Translations under genes and position numbers: made by a program
Part shown: positions 17,022 to 25,236 of the stretch, piece after piece
How the letters are laid out: each line of letters starts with the position of its first letter
Position numbering within the stretch: the first letter of the stretch is position 1
The notes under the pieces: generated by a model
The model's database searches: none
The model's input: the letters and a program-made list of their open reading frames with translations, nothing else
Told to the model about the DNA's origin: nothing
From: Cohnella sp. GbtcB17
Lineage (GTDB): Bacteria; Bacillota; Bacilli; Paenibacillales; Paenibacillaceae
NCBI RefSeq assembly: GCF_019091135.1
Contig: NZ_JAGXJW010000038.1
Coordinates: 1 to 64,000 of the forward strand
Direction: 5' to 3'
DNA length: 64,000 bases

Positions 17022-19280
17022 CTATTCATCCTTTTTATTCGTTTCCTGATGAGCCAGGCGATAAGCGCCTGGCGTCGAGCCTGTTTCTTTTTTAAACGCT
17101 CTTGTAAAGTTTGTTACATCAACCTTGCCGATCTTTTGAACGATCACAGCTAGGCTGTCATTCGTAGTGACTAGCAGCTCCTTAGCCTTTTCGATTTTAA
17201 GACCATTGACATACTCAGACAGCGTTTGTCCTGTATGCGTTTTGAAAATACTCCTCAAGTATTGAACGGACATCGAAAACTTATCTGCCAGCAAACTGAT
17301 TTGAAATTCATGTTTCAAACCATTTTCATTAATAAATTGCATGATCTCATCGATAAGTTGATCAGATTGCTGCTTCTTATGACTATTTAAAAAATCCGTA
17401 ATTTTTTGAAAAACTTGTTCGATTAATTCTATCAAATCATCTACAGTCTGGAAGTGTTCGATTTCCAAAATATCGAATCCATAATCCAACCTATTGGAAT
17501 AAGCGGTATCCAGCAATGCGGAGAGGCGTTTAAAGTATTGGATAATATCAAAACAAATGTACCTGCAGGTGTAAAGCGTACATTTGTTTGTTTTAATGTA
17601 GTTCATCATTTCATGAAAACTTTTTTGCGCCTTTTCGATTTTTAACTCGGAGAGATGTTCTCCAAACGTTTTCAGCATTTCGGGAAGAGGCGTTTCCGCA
17701 TCCGATATATGCGAGATTTGCCGATACTCGATGAGGGTTCCCGCACTGTAAAGCATTTTATATTCCAGGGCTTCGCGGCTTTGCAAGTATAGCCTTCCAA
17801 TTTGGGATGGTTTTTCGTTTATGTCGCTCACGCCTACAGTCGCCAAAACTCCCGATTCCAAAAGCTGTTGAAGGATATCTTCAAACGCCTGTATCAAATC
17901 GCTGTAACTTTCTTTTTCAAGGCAACAAATACAGACAATCTGCTGATTAAAAAGCAGATTTTTAAATTGGCATTCTATAGACGCAGGTATCTTCCCTGCG
18001 ATTGATTTTACGACAGCCGAATAACCGATCTTATTCAAAGCGACAATATCCTCAACAAAAATGGATGCAATGCAAAATACGCTTTTTGAAAAATATACTC
18101 CAATACTTTTCCCGGCAGAATTCAGGCTTTGCAGGTTATTAAACGAACTGTTGAGTACGGATAATAATAAATTCTCATACAGCGCGTCTTCGGAATGCTC
18201 CGTGAAATTGCGGTAATCCACTTGAAGCTGGTTCAGATCCTCGATCGCCCTTTCTATCGTACCAAGCTCATCCTCTTTGCCGCTCGAATACGCTTTCAAT
18301 TGCGATACGATTTTCCGGATCGGAAAATAATTGAACCTTAGTCCCAGCATGATGATAACCGCACCAATGGCAAACATGAGCGTAATAACGACGATGACCC
18401 ACACTTTTATTTGGTTAAGACTTTTCATGGCATATTGCATATCCGTAATCTTGACATAGTAATAACCTGTTACATCGGAATGCAATCCAATAATATAAAG
18501 CTGGCGTCCGTCCGTTTTGATCGTATCGGAGAAATCTCCGTTGTGCTGCTTCAGTAAAGGTGTAATATGATTTAATATAATTCCCTTTGAATCCGGCACA
18601 AAGCTGCTAAGCAATTGAAGGTCGTTATCGAATACAAGTACGTTTTCGTTCACTGCTTCATTCTCGGAGAAATTGAATAGCTTTTTTAAGTTTTCATTAT
18701 CTATTACAAAAACAACGGTTCTTGTTGGATTAGAGAAATTCGGGGAAAGCGGCGAAAAATAAAAAATATACGAATGGTTGTTTTGGCTGATCACCTGGCG
18801 TACCTTTACGGATTCTGAATGGTTTAATAAATCATAAAAGTCATCAATCGTCAAATCGCTGGAGACGATGTAATTCGGCAATATTCGTGGAAAAAAAAAG
18901 GTGCCGGACGAGGAAAAAAGTTTTTGGGATCCTCTTTCGTACAAAAATATATCGCTAAGCGGGTCCTGCAGTCGTGTCAAAAAAGACAGCGTAGAAACAA
19001 CGTTGTCTGAATGGTTTTTGATTTGAAACAACGTCATGGAAGGAGCGTTGTCCACTTTCACCGTTAATGTATGTAATTCGGATATTTTTACGTCGTATAC
19101 ATTTTTAACCGTATTTAATTTGTTGATGTTGGACGTATAAATCTCTTTTTCAAATGAATGATAAACAGTGGAATAGCAGAACAATAAAAACACCCCAATG
19201 GGTATAAACACCGCAATGCCATAAAGAAGCATGGTTTTCCTGAATAAATTGCTTCGAACCGACAGAAAAAGTGATTTCAC
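17022..19280 (-). CDS. Membrane-anchored AraC-family regulator (YesN-like, one-component sensor)
   Basis: A 752-residue protein from GTG 19280, which has GAGGTGA 5 bases upstream; the alternative ATG at 19322 has none and would fall at a cre site. One helix is near the N-terminus (LLYGIAVFIPIGVFLLFCYS) and a second is near residue 290-315 (VWVIVVITLMFAIGAVIIML). They enclose an extracellular sensor of about 250 residues. After a cytoplasmic linker, the C-terminal double helix-turn-helix (about 650-745) reads SLLADKFSMSVQYLRSIFK and ends TGSTPGAYR. Such proteins sense a glycan outside the cell and activate the adjacent LplABC-type operon. It is divergently spaced from nothing and heads the same-strand locus. 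Confidence 0.9.
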   Translation of the reverse strand: MKSLFLSVRSNLFRKTMLLYGIAVFIPIGVFLLFCYSTVYHSFEKEIYTSNINKLNTVKNVYDVKISELHTLTVKVDNAPSMTLFQIKNHSDNVVSTLSFLTRLQDPLSDIFLYERGSQKLFSSSGTFFFPRILPNYIVSSDLTIDDFYDLLNHSESVKVRQVISQNNHSYIFYFSPLSPNFSNPTRTVVFVIDNENLKKLFNFSENEAVNENVLVFDNDLQLLSSFVPDSKGIILNHITPLLKQHNGDFSDTIKTDGRQLYIIGLHSDVTGYYYVKITDMQYAMKSLNQIKVWVIVVITLMFAIGAVIIMLGLRFNYFPIRKIVSQLKAYSSGKEDELGTIERAIEDLNQLQVDYRNFTEHSEDALYENLLLSVLNSSFNNLQSLNSAGKSIGVYFSKSVFCIASIFVEDIVALNKIGYSAVVKSIAGKIPASIECQFKNLLFNQQIVCICCLEKESYSDLIQAFEDILQQLLESGVLATVGVSDINEKPSQIGRLYLQSREALEYKMLYSAGTLIEYRQISHISDAETPLPEMLKTFGEHLSELKIEKAQKSFHEMMNYIKTNKCTLYTCRYICFDIIQYFKRLSALLDTAYSNRLDYGFDILEIEHFQTVDDLIELIEQVFQKITDFLNSHKKQQSDQLIDEIMQFINENGLKHEFQISLLADKFSMSVQYLRSIFKTHTGQTLSEYVNGLKIEKAKELLVTTNDSLAVIVQKIGKVDVTNFTRAFKKETGSTPGAYRLAHQETNKKDE

Positions 19281-19326
19281 GACGCTCACCTCTGAAAGAT
19301 CGTCTCTAACAAATGCTTGCATTTTT

Positions 19327-19340
19327 TGAAAACGCTTGCA
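19327..19340. promoter_or_regulatory. cre-like site upstream of the AraC regulator
   Basis: TGAAAACGCTTGCA fits the cre consensus TGWAANCGNTNWCA except one W position. It ends 47 bp before the proposed GTG start, so it probably lies in or just behind the promoter. Glucose repression of the regulator would be an indirect way to shut down the whole locus. Confidence 0.55.
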
Positions 19341-19565
19341 AGACTTTTATCGCTTCATATTCGCTAAATAACATGCCCAAAAGATGAGCAAGTAGGGTTA
19401 TGGGGCAATAGAATGGCCTGATTCATTATAATACAAATCGATTAAAAAGCGGTCATTTATTCCCGTCCAAGTAAAACGAATGGCGTCCAACGAAAAGCGA
19501 GCATTACGCCCAGAAATGTTCCGGAAGCCTAATGCCCGCATGGTAAACGCTATCTTACCTTGCTT
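19341..19565. other. Intergenic stretch before the AraC regulator
   Basis: No gene is visible. A TATAAT-like segment occurs at about 19428-19433 within an AT-rich run that probably holds the regulator promoter. No strong terminator hairpin was recognised for the oxidoreductase gene that ends at 19566. Confidence 0.35.
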
Positions 19566-20948
19566 TTAATCAAAAACGCGTCGCCCGATGCCTTGTCCGA
19601 GCTCGGCACCTTGCGCAATCAAACGATGCTGCAGCTCGTGAATATTCAGCTCGCGCACCGCTTTGCCTTGCTGAACGCTCATCGCCGCCGCCACTCCGGC
19701 CGCTTGGGCCTGCGCCATCTGGATCGGAATGACTCTCGTCGACGACATCGCCTCATGCGTTGCCGAGATCGGTCTGCCCGCCACGATGATGCCCTCCAGT
19801 CCCTTTGGCAGCAAGCAGGAGAACGGAATTTCATAGGTGCTCACTTTTTTCGTATTTAAGCCTTTGTGATCGGGCGTATGGATATCCAGATGGTACCCGC
19901 CGAGACAGATCACATCGTCAAACCGTTTGCTTTCGATCAAGTCTTCGCCGGTAAGCACATAGTCGCCGACGATATGACGCGATTCCCGTATTCCGATTTG
20001 ATGCGCCGTATCCAGCAGCCGAATGTGTTCGAAGCCGGGTACGTAAGTTTTGAGAAAATCGAAAATGTCTTTCATCTGCATCAAGCCGGTCACTTCTCCG
20101 TTCGAATAGCTCCGGTTGTCGTTCGGATTGACGCCCTCGACACGACTCGAGACAACGATCATTTGATCGAACTTCGGAATACAGACGCCAACCAGATTCG
20201 CGCGCGGAAAAGGAATCCCGGCTTGAACCGCCTGCTCAATATACTGCTGCAGACCGCCCAGTACAAACACTTCCGCTCCGTCCATCTGATCGATCAACCC
20301 GTGAACGACTTCGTCAGTCATCGAAAACGGACGGATCTGCGATGTATGTTCCCGGAAGTAGGCAATCAGCGGTTTGAAGTCAATCCCGCTCACCCGGAAC
20401 ACGAGCGAGGATACCTGCGTTTTGTTGTCGGACGGACGACCGTACACATAATCCGCGCCTGCCCGCACCGCTGCGTCGCCATCGCCGCTGCAATCGATCA
20501 CGGCGCCGCAGGACAAAAGCTGGCTCCCTTCCTTATTTTGAATCAGCACGCCCTTCACGCATCCGTTCTCGACGACCGTATCCGTCAGCATGCTATGCAA
20601 GTAAAAGTGCACTCCGTCTTCCTGCAGCATCCGGGTGACGACATATTTGAACCAATGCGGATCGACGCCCAGCACGTCGCTGGTGATCGGGTCCATATAA
20701 AATTGCGTCGCGGCACCGATCTCTTGCAGTTTTGTTGCAATCTCGTAGGCGATTCCTTTGACGATCAACTGCCGCAGGTTGTTATGGAAGCCGAGCAGCG
20801 GCAATCCGGGGATGACATTGCCCCCGACGAAGCCGTTGTATTCGACGATCGCCGTCCTGGCTCCCGCACGGGCCGCCGCCATCGCCGCGACGATCCCTGT
20901 CGCTCCGCCTCCGACGACCACAACGTCGTAAGAATATTGTTTCAGCAT
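19566..20948 (-). CDS. FAD-dependent oxidoreductase (FAD_oxidored family), second copy type
   Basis: A 460-residue flavoprotein. The N-terminal YDVVVVGGGATGIVAAMAAA binds FAD, GFVGGNVIPGLPLLGFH follows, AVIDCSGDGDAAVRAGADY lies near residue 165, and a late IIVAGRPISATHEAMSSTRV closes the FAD site. It belongs to the same broad family as the protein at 15232-16833 but is clearly diverged. The ATG has GGGAGAAG in front. It is the last gene of the nanA-like / regulator / oxidoreductase set and has its own promoter with two GntR-type operator sites (20982-20996, 21046-21060). The substrate is unknown; a sugar or amino-sugar derivative is likely from context only. Confidence 0.86.
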   Translation of the reverse strand: MLKQYSYDVVVVGGGATGIVAAMAAARAGARTAIVEYNGFVGGNVIPGLPLLGFHNNLRQLIVKGIAYEIATKLQEIGAATQFYMDPITSDVLGVDPHWFKYVVTRMLQEDGVHFYLHSMLTDTVVENGCVKGVLIQNKEGSQLLSCGAVIDCSGDGDAAVRAGADYVYGRPSDNKTQVSSLVFRVSGIDFKPLIAYFREHTSQIRPFSMTDEVVHGLIDQMDGAEVFVLGGLQQYIEQAVQAGIPFPRANLVGVCIPKFDQMIVVSSRVEGVNPNDNRSYSNGEVTGLMQMKDIFDFLKTYVPGFEHIRLLDTAHQIGIRESRHIVGDYVLTGEDLIESKRFDDVICLGGYHLDIHTPDHKGLNTKKVSTYEIPFSCLLPKGLEGIIVAGRPISATHEAMSSTRVIPIQMAQAQAAGVAAAMSVQQGKAVRELNIHELQHRLIAQGAELGQGIGRRVFD

Positions 20949-20981
20949 GTGCTTCTCCCTTTTCGCCTCGTCTTAGAATGT

Positions 20982-21060
20982 AAACCTGTATTACAACTAT
21001 AATTGAATATAGCACACTAATTTAAAACAAACAATATGAAAATCCAAACCTGTATTAAAG
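20982..21060. promoter_or_regulatory. Paired operator sites before the FAD-oxidoreductase gene
   Basis: AAACCTGTATTACAA (20982-20996) and AAACCTGTATTAAAG (21046-21060) lie 64 bp apart, upstream of the start at 20948. The proximal site contains TGTA-T-TACA, a short inverted repeat of GntR-family type. The same pair, at nearly the same spacing, precedes the aldolase gene (23292-23369). The GntR/LacI hybrid encoded between them is the obvious binder (inference). Confidence 0.72.
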
Positions 21061-21077
21061 TTTGTCACGCAGACTTA

Positions 21078-21124
21078 CAAAAAAGACGATTTTTACGCCC
21101 ATTTACCGGGCGTAAAAATCGTCT
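21078..21124 (-). terminator. Strong intrinsic terminator of the GntR-type regulator gene
   Basis: A 17-bp perfect stem (21084-21100 with 21108-21124, arms beginning AGACGATTTTTACG) with a 7-base loop is followed on the minus strand by TTTTTTG. It stops transcription 5 bp past the regulator stop codon and so isolates the oxidoreductase promoter. Confidence 0.9.
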
Positions 21125-21129
21125 ATCGC

Positions 21130-22218
21130 TTAAGACGGATATGAGCTTTGACGGACGACAAGCTCGGGCTGGAGCACGATAATTTTGTTGCTGCGCACCG
21201 TTTCTCCGTTCATCATGTCGAGCAGCAACCCTGCTGAGCCTACGCCGATGTCGTAGGTCTGAAACTTGACCGAAGTCAGCTTGACCGGCAGGCTCTCGCA
21301 AACCCCCGTGTTGTCGTAACCAACGACGAGGACGTCCTTGCCGACGATGAGCCCTTTCTCCCCAAGCGCTTCGCAAGCACCCTTGGCGATACCGTCGTTA
21401 AAGCAAAAAATACCGTCCGGCGTTACGCTGCTCTCCAGCATTTGAGTCATGCTGTCGTAGCCCGGGCGCTCCGTATCGAACGTTGGCTCGAACAGGACCA
21501 GCCTATCGTCCAGATTCATCCCCGCTTCGGCCAGTGCGCTCGTGTAGCCTTGATAGCGCTCGTATGAGGTGGAATAAGCAGGACGCGAAATATAAGCGAT
21601 GTCCCGGCAGCCATTGCCGATCAGATGCTTGACCGCCGCATACGCGCCGTAAAAATTGTTCGACACCACTTTCGGCGCTTCCACCCCTTCAATCCCGCGA
21701 TTGCAGAAAACGATCGGAATGCCGGCGTCCCGCAGCTTGTCGAACAGATTTAAATCGGTATGTCCGATTATGGCAGGTACGATAATGAGCCCATGAATGC
21801 CCAAATCGATCATTTTGTTCAAATAACCCGCCTGTTTCTCGGTCTGATTGTCCGTATTGCAAATAACGAGGTTTATATCGTGCCGGTTCATTATATCTTC
21901 GACTCCGCGCAAAATGCCCGGGTACGTATCATGCCGGATATCCGGTATAATGAGCCCTACGGATCGGAACGCACTTCTGGGCGTATGCGCCGCAGACGTC
22001 GCCCTCTCCCCGGATACGTACGTACCGCTGCCATCTTTGGCGTATAAGTAGCCCTCGCCGATCAACTCGGAAATCGACCGCTCGATCGTAGTCCGGGCAG
22101 CGTTGTATTGCTTGGCCAAAGCATTGCGCGAAGGCAGGCGGACATGCGGCTCAAGCAACTTAATCTGCTCGATCAGCTTATGCTTGACTTCCATGTAGCG
22201 GTAACCATACTCCTCCAA
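21130..22218 (-). CDS. GntR-HTH / LacI-type sensor transcriptional regulator (AraR-like architecture)
   Basis: A winged-helix GntR domain (about residues 1-75: YMEVKHKLIEQI, RLPSRNALAKQYNAARTTIERSI, DGSGTYVSG) is fused to a periplasmic-binding-protein-like sugar sensor (about 85-360: VGLIIPDIRHDTYPGILRGVEDI, HLIGNGCRDIAYISRP, ending VVRQSSYPS). This is the AraR arrangement. I chose TTG 22218 because GGGGAG precedes it by 6-7 bases and gives the family's usual N-terminus. A further in-frame TTG at 22284 lacks a ribosome site. Length from 22218 is 362 residues. It lies between the aldolase and oxidoreductase genes and probably represses both through the TGTA-TACA sites, with a released sugar as inducer (inference). 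Confidence 0.85.
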   Translation of the reverse strand: MEEYGYRYMEVKHKLIEQIKLLEPHVRLPSRNALAKQYNAARTTIERSISELIGEGYLYAKDGSGTYVSGERATSAAHTPRSAFRSVGLIIPDIRHDTYPGILRGVEDIMNRHDINLVICNTDNQTEKQAGYLNKMIDLGIHGLIIVPAIIGHTDLNLFDKLRDAGIPIVFCNRGIEGVEAPKVVSNNFYGAYAAVKHLIGNGCRDIAYISRPAYSTSYERYQGYTSALAEAGMNLDDRLVLFEPTFDTERPGYDSMTQMLESSVTPDGIFCFNDGIAKGACEALGEKGLIVGKDVLVVGYDNTGVCESLPVKLTSVKFQTYDIGVGSAGLLLDMMNGETVRSNKIIVLQPELVVRQSSYPS

Positions 22219-22340
22219 GAGCTTCTCCCCAATCTGTATGCTTCCTATTGGTTTGATTGTAATAGAACGGGGAATGGTATTCAACAGCCATGGGGGGGAT
22301 GGAACTACAACCGCATCCCGTCGGAAAATGGAGGGATCTC

Positions 22341-23264
22341 TTACAACTTCGAAACCTGTGCGCTGCTGCTTTGCAGCAAACTGTTGCTTCGGTAAAACTC
22401 GGCGATTCGCGCCGTCTCTTCGAGCGTAAAGCGCTTAAGCGGCGAACGGACGACCGGCGTCTTCAGTACCCCTTGCAAGTGGAGTATCGCTTTTTCGTAA
22501 GGGATAACTTCAAATTGCAGCATATGGGCGATCACCTCGTTCGCTTGGGCTTGCAGAGCCGGCAGCCTGCTCCATTGCCCTGTCGCCGCAAGCGAAAACA
22601 TGCTCATGTAAAGCGAAGGCATCATATTAAACGTACTGCCGATGGCGCCGTCCGAGCCCATGAGCACCGATGCCGCATACACTTCGTCATGTCCGTTCAT
22701 GATCAGGAAGCGCTCTCCGCACCTGTCGCGAATTTGCTGCATCTCGAACAGATTCATTGACGTGAACTTGACCCCGAGGCATTGCGGATGCCGAGACATT
22801 TTTTCGTAAAAATCTACGGACAAGCTAACACCGGTCGCCCCGGGAAAATGATAAATCAGCATTGGAACAGATACGGCGGACATGATCGTTTCATAATGCT
22901 GCTGCAATTCCTGTATGCCTGCTTTGTAGTAAAAAGGTACGACTGCAGATACTGCATCCGCCCCGGTCTTTTCAGCATGCACGGCAAGCTCGACACTATC
23001 CCTCGTGCTGATGCATCCGGTGTGCGCAATGACCTTCGCCCGCTTCGCCGCCGCACCGATCACCGCCTCAAGCAGCTCCTTGCGCTCCGTTATCGATAGC
23101 ATGAACGCCTCGCCAGTGCTGCCTCCGACATAAAATCCGCTTACTCCTAACCGTAGTTGATGCTCGATAAGCGCTCGCAAAGAATCATAGTCGATATCCC
23201 CGTTCTCGTTCATCGGTGTGACTAACGCCGTATAAATGCCTTTCATCTGAATACTGGACGTCAA
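22341..23264 (-). CDS. nanA: N-acetylneuraminate lyase-like DapA-family aldolase
   Basis: A class I aldolase TIM barrel of the DHDPS/NAL family, about 307 residues. GGSTGEAFMLSITER carries the pyruvate-carboxylate loop, VPFYY the catalytic Tyr, LGVKFTS the Schiff-base Lys and NGHDEVYAASVLMGSDGAIG the segment that is characteristic of sialate lyases in E. coli NanA. NAL cleaves N-acetylneuraminate to N-acetylmannosamine and pyruvate. I prefer TTG 23264 as start: GAGGGGAG lies 8 bases upstream and the promoter -10 (23288-23293) would place transcription start near 23281. ATG 23246 is the next choice. Other 2-keto-3-deoxy-acid aldolases of this family cannot be excluded. No nanE/nanK gene is in the window. 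Confidence 0.85.
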   Translation of the reverse strand: MTSSIQMKGIYTALVTPMNENGDIDYDSLRALIEHQLRLGVSGFYVGGSTGEAFMLSITERKELLEAVIGAAAKRAKVIAHTGCISTRDSVELAVHAEKTGADAVSAVVPFYYKAGIQELQQHYETIMSAVSVPMLIYHFPGATGVSLSVDFYEKMSRHPQCLGVKFTSMNLFEMQQIRDRCGERFLIMNGHDEVYAASVLMGSDGAIGSTFNMMPSLYMSMFSLAATGQWSRLPALQAQANEVIAHMLQFEVIPYEKAILHLQGVLKTPVVRSPLKRFTLEETARIAEFYRSNSLLQSSSAQVSKL

Positions 23265-23287
23265 AGCAGCCGCTCCCCTCAAATCGA

Positions 23288-23369
23288 TTTATAATCTGTA
23301 TTACAATTCACTCAAACTATAACAAATCATCACCAAAAACTCAATAGACCACCAAAACCTGTATTAAAG
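23288..23369 (-). promoter_or_regulatory. Promoter with paired operators before the aldolase gene
   Basis: On the minus strand TTGAGT (23310-23315) and TATAAA (23288-23293) form a -35/-10 pair with a 16-bp spacer. The operator AATCTGTATTACAA (23293-23306) fills the spacer, so a bound repressor would block polymerase. A second site, AAACCTGTATTAAAG (23355-23369), lies 63 bp upstream and is identical to the distal site at 21046-21060. Two sites about six helical turns apart suggest looping or cooperative binding. Confidence 0.72.
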
Positions 23370-23390
23370 AATCGTTGTGGCGCTATATAA

Positions 23391-23738
23391 CATTGAGGCT
23401 CTATTTCCCTCATCCGGCTTTCCGAGGTTCGACATTCATGTGCTTGCGACTTTCAAGAGCGTTTTAAGTCCAAAATTCCAGACGCGCCATCATCGCCTGA
23501 ATAAGCTTATTTCAGACCATGCCGCTCCCTCTTCGCCGGAGGACTCTTCACTGTCGCTCCGATTCACTTCATGTTACGGTCTGGTCTGTTGCTCGCACCG
23601 TCTCTGACGGTTACTTTCGACGATGCGCTTCTGCACACAGATTTCGCCACACGCAGTCATCCTAGCTATGCGGGGGCTTGGCTTCTCTCAGCGACCGGAC
23701 TTTCACCGGCTAGAAGATGCGTGCTTAGCTGGGCACAC
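23391..23738 (-). mobile_element. Remnant of a group II (class C-like) intron RNA, no reverse transcriptase ORF
   Basis: Read on the minus strand, the segment starts GTGTGCCCAGCT, the 5'-GUGYG end of group II introns. It continues with TCTAGCCGGTGAAAGTCCGG and GAGAGAAGCCAAGC, which I recognise from domain I of bacterial group II introns. Near its end GGAAAGCCGGATGAGGG looks like the start of a domain V, after which homology is lost. There is no maturase ORF and the total is only about 350 bp, so it is a dead fragment. It begins a few bases behind a Rho-independent terminator (23747-23773), exactly where class C introns insert. The identification rests on remembered motifs, not a search. Confidence 0.62.
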
Positions 23739-23740
23739 GC

Positions 23741-23773
23741 AAATAAAAAAGGCATCCTTGCCGGATGCCTTTT
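23741..23773 (-). terminator. Intrinsic terminator of the LacI regulator gene
   Basis: GGCATCC (23751-23757) pairs with GGATGCC (23763-23769), extended by A/T pairs, with a T-run TTTTTTATTT on the minus strand. It lies about 40 bp behind the LacI stop codon and marks the insertion point of the intron remnant. Confidence 0.85.
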
Positions 23774-23814
23774 CGTATCATTTATCGCCGACAGCAGGCA
23801 TGCCTGTTGCGCGA

Positions 23815-24828
23815 CTATTCGTTCCCTATCGCCGCCGTCGACTCGCGCACGACGAGCTCCGGCTGCATGACGATCCGCTGTGGAACGAGGCTCGCTCCCT
23901 CCTGCCCGCTCCCGATCAACAGCTCAAAAGCCAGCTTCACCATCTGCTCGATCGGCTGGGCGATCGTCGTCAGCAGCGGATTGGTCGCCGTCGAGAGCAG
24001 TGTGTTGTCGTAGCCGACGACGGACAGTTGCTCTGGAACGCCAATACCGGACTCCCGAGCTGCCTGGAGCGCGCCGACCGCGAGCAGCTCGTTGCTGCAA
24101 AACACAGCCGTCGGACGCGTTTCGCGCCGCAGCAGTTCGAGCGTGGCCCGTTTGCCGTCCTCGATGCTGGAAGCACAGGGCAGGATATCGCCGTCTTCGA
24201 GCCGAACGCCGGCCTCGAACAGCGAGAAGCGGAAGCCCCGAACCCGCTCCTGGCTGCTGCTCACCTTCAGATCTTCGGCTAGCACCGCCATCCGGCGATG
24301 ACCGAGCGCGAGCAGATGGGCGGCGGCAAGCGTCGCCCCCCGAAAGTCGTCGGTGGCCACGCCGCCGACCGGCAAGCCCCGAACCTCGCGGGCGATCGTG
24401 ACCGTCGGCAGCGGCTTCTCCGCCAGCTGCGCCAAAATCTCCGCGCCGCCGCCGGTGCCGATGAGAATGCCGTCGACGCTTTTCTGCTCAAGCAGCCGGA
24501 TATAAGCCAGCACCCGTTCATCCTGATTGTCCGTGCTGCACGTAATGACGCTATAGCCCGCCGAATGAGCGATATCCTCGACCGCCCGCGCGATCTCCGC
24601 AAAAAACGGGTTGGCGACGTCCGGGATGAGCAGTCCGAGCGTGTACGTCTTTTTGCCGGTCAGCGCCGATGCGATGACGCTCGGCTGATAGTTCAGCCGC
24701 TCCATCACCTTTAATATTTCCTCGCGTTTCTTCTTGCCGATCTTGCCTTTGCCGTTAATCGCATTGGAGACGGACGCGATCGACACGCCCGCCTCCCTGG
24801 CGACATCGTATATCGTAGTCGGTTTCAT
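23815..24828 (-). CDS. LacI-family transcriptional regulator
   Basis: A 337-residue repressor. The N-terminal helix-turn-helix reads TIYDVAREAGVSIASVSNAIN, with the hinge helix region MERLNYQPSVIASALTGKKT. It is followed by a periplasmic-binding-like effector domain (TYTLGLLIPDVANPFFAEIARAV to QPELVVRES). Start ATG 24828 has GGAG 10-11 bases upstream and gives the canonical MKPTTIYDVA start; an extension to 24873 would add an atypical tail. It lies behind the GH110-like gene on the same strand with about 400 bp between. A sugar released by that enzyme would be a sensible inducer (inference). Confidence 0.92.
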   Translation of the reverse strand: MKPTTIYDVAREAGVSIASVSNAINGKGKIGKKKREEILKVMERLNYQPSVIASALTGKKTYTLGLLIPDVANPFFAEIARAVEDIAHSAGYSVITCSTDNQDERVLAYIRLLEQKSVDGILIGTGGGAEILAQLAEKPLPTVTIAREVRGLPVGGVATDDFRGATLAAAHLLALGHRRMAVLAEDLKVSSSQERVRGFRFSLFEAGVRLEDGDILPCASSIEDGKRATLELLRRETRPTAVFCSNELLAVGALQAARESGIGVPEQLSVVGYDNTLLSTATNPLLTTIAQPIEQMVKLAFELLIGSGQEGASLVPQRIVMQPELVVRESTAAIGNE

Positions 24829-25106
24829 AGACGCAGCTCCACTTTGGTCGAATCGAAAAAACGCACAACGCACGCTTAGGGCTATTATCCGATGTCGGCG
24901 CCGTCATTGCAATCGTCCGTGCCGACTCTGGCGCACAGCATACCTACGCATACATCCGCAGCCCCTACGAAGGCATTCGCTCTGACTACTCATCCTCGCC
25001 TGGTCGCGGGTATCCCCCTTGCGTCCCCCGCCTCCACGCCGCCGACCGAGATAACTGCATTTAAGCAAGTATTTTTTCAGCTGCAGTAGAAAGACTTCTC
25101 GATAAG
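24829..25106. other. Intergenic region upstream of the LacI gene
   Basis: No gene is supported. Short open frames on both strands have no ribosome sites. The 3' part (25050-25106) turns AT-rich and leads into the repeat element at 25107-25236. Confidence 0.35.
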
Positions 25107-25236
25107 TGTCAAAGAGCAGTTAATTTCGATACTTTTTGCGCGAGGAGCAAATTTGGGCTTAATTAATTGCCTTTTGACAGCTATTGCTCTAAAAAGGCCG
25201 GGCTCGGTCGAAATTAAATGCCTTTTGACAACTATT
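25107..25236. repeat. Small element with inverted and direct repeats behind the GH110-like gene
   Basis: The 23-bp segment 25107-25129 is an inverted copy of 25208-25230, matching at 20 of 23 positions. In addition 25161-25185 and 25212-25236 are direct copies at 23 of 25 positions around GCCTTTTGACA. The right copy overlaps the last codons of the GH110-like gene. The transcript could fold into a long hairpin that ends that mRNA, or this may be a small mobile repeat (MITE-like). No transposase is near. Confidence 0.6.

Noticed and set aside
23377..24282. Plus-strand open frames across the intron remnant and the LacI gene
   Set aside because: They are frames through non-coding intron-like RNA or opposite the LacI gene, without start signals.
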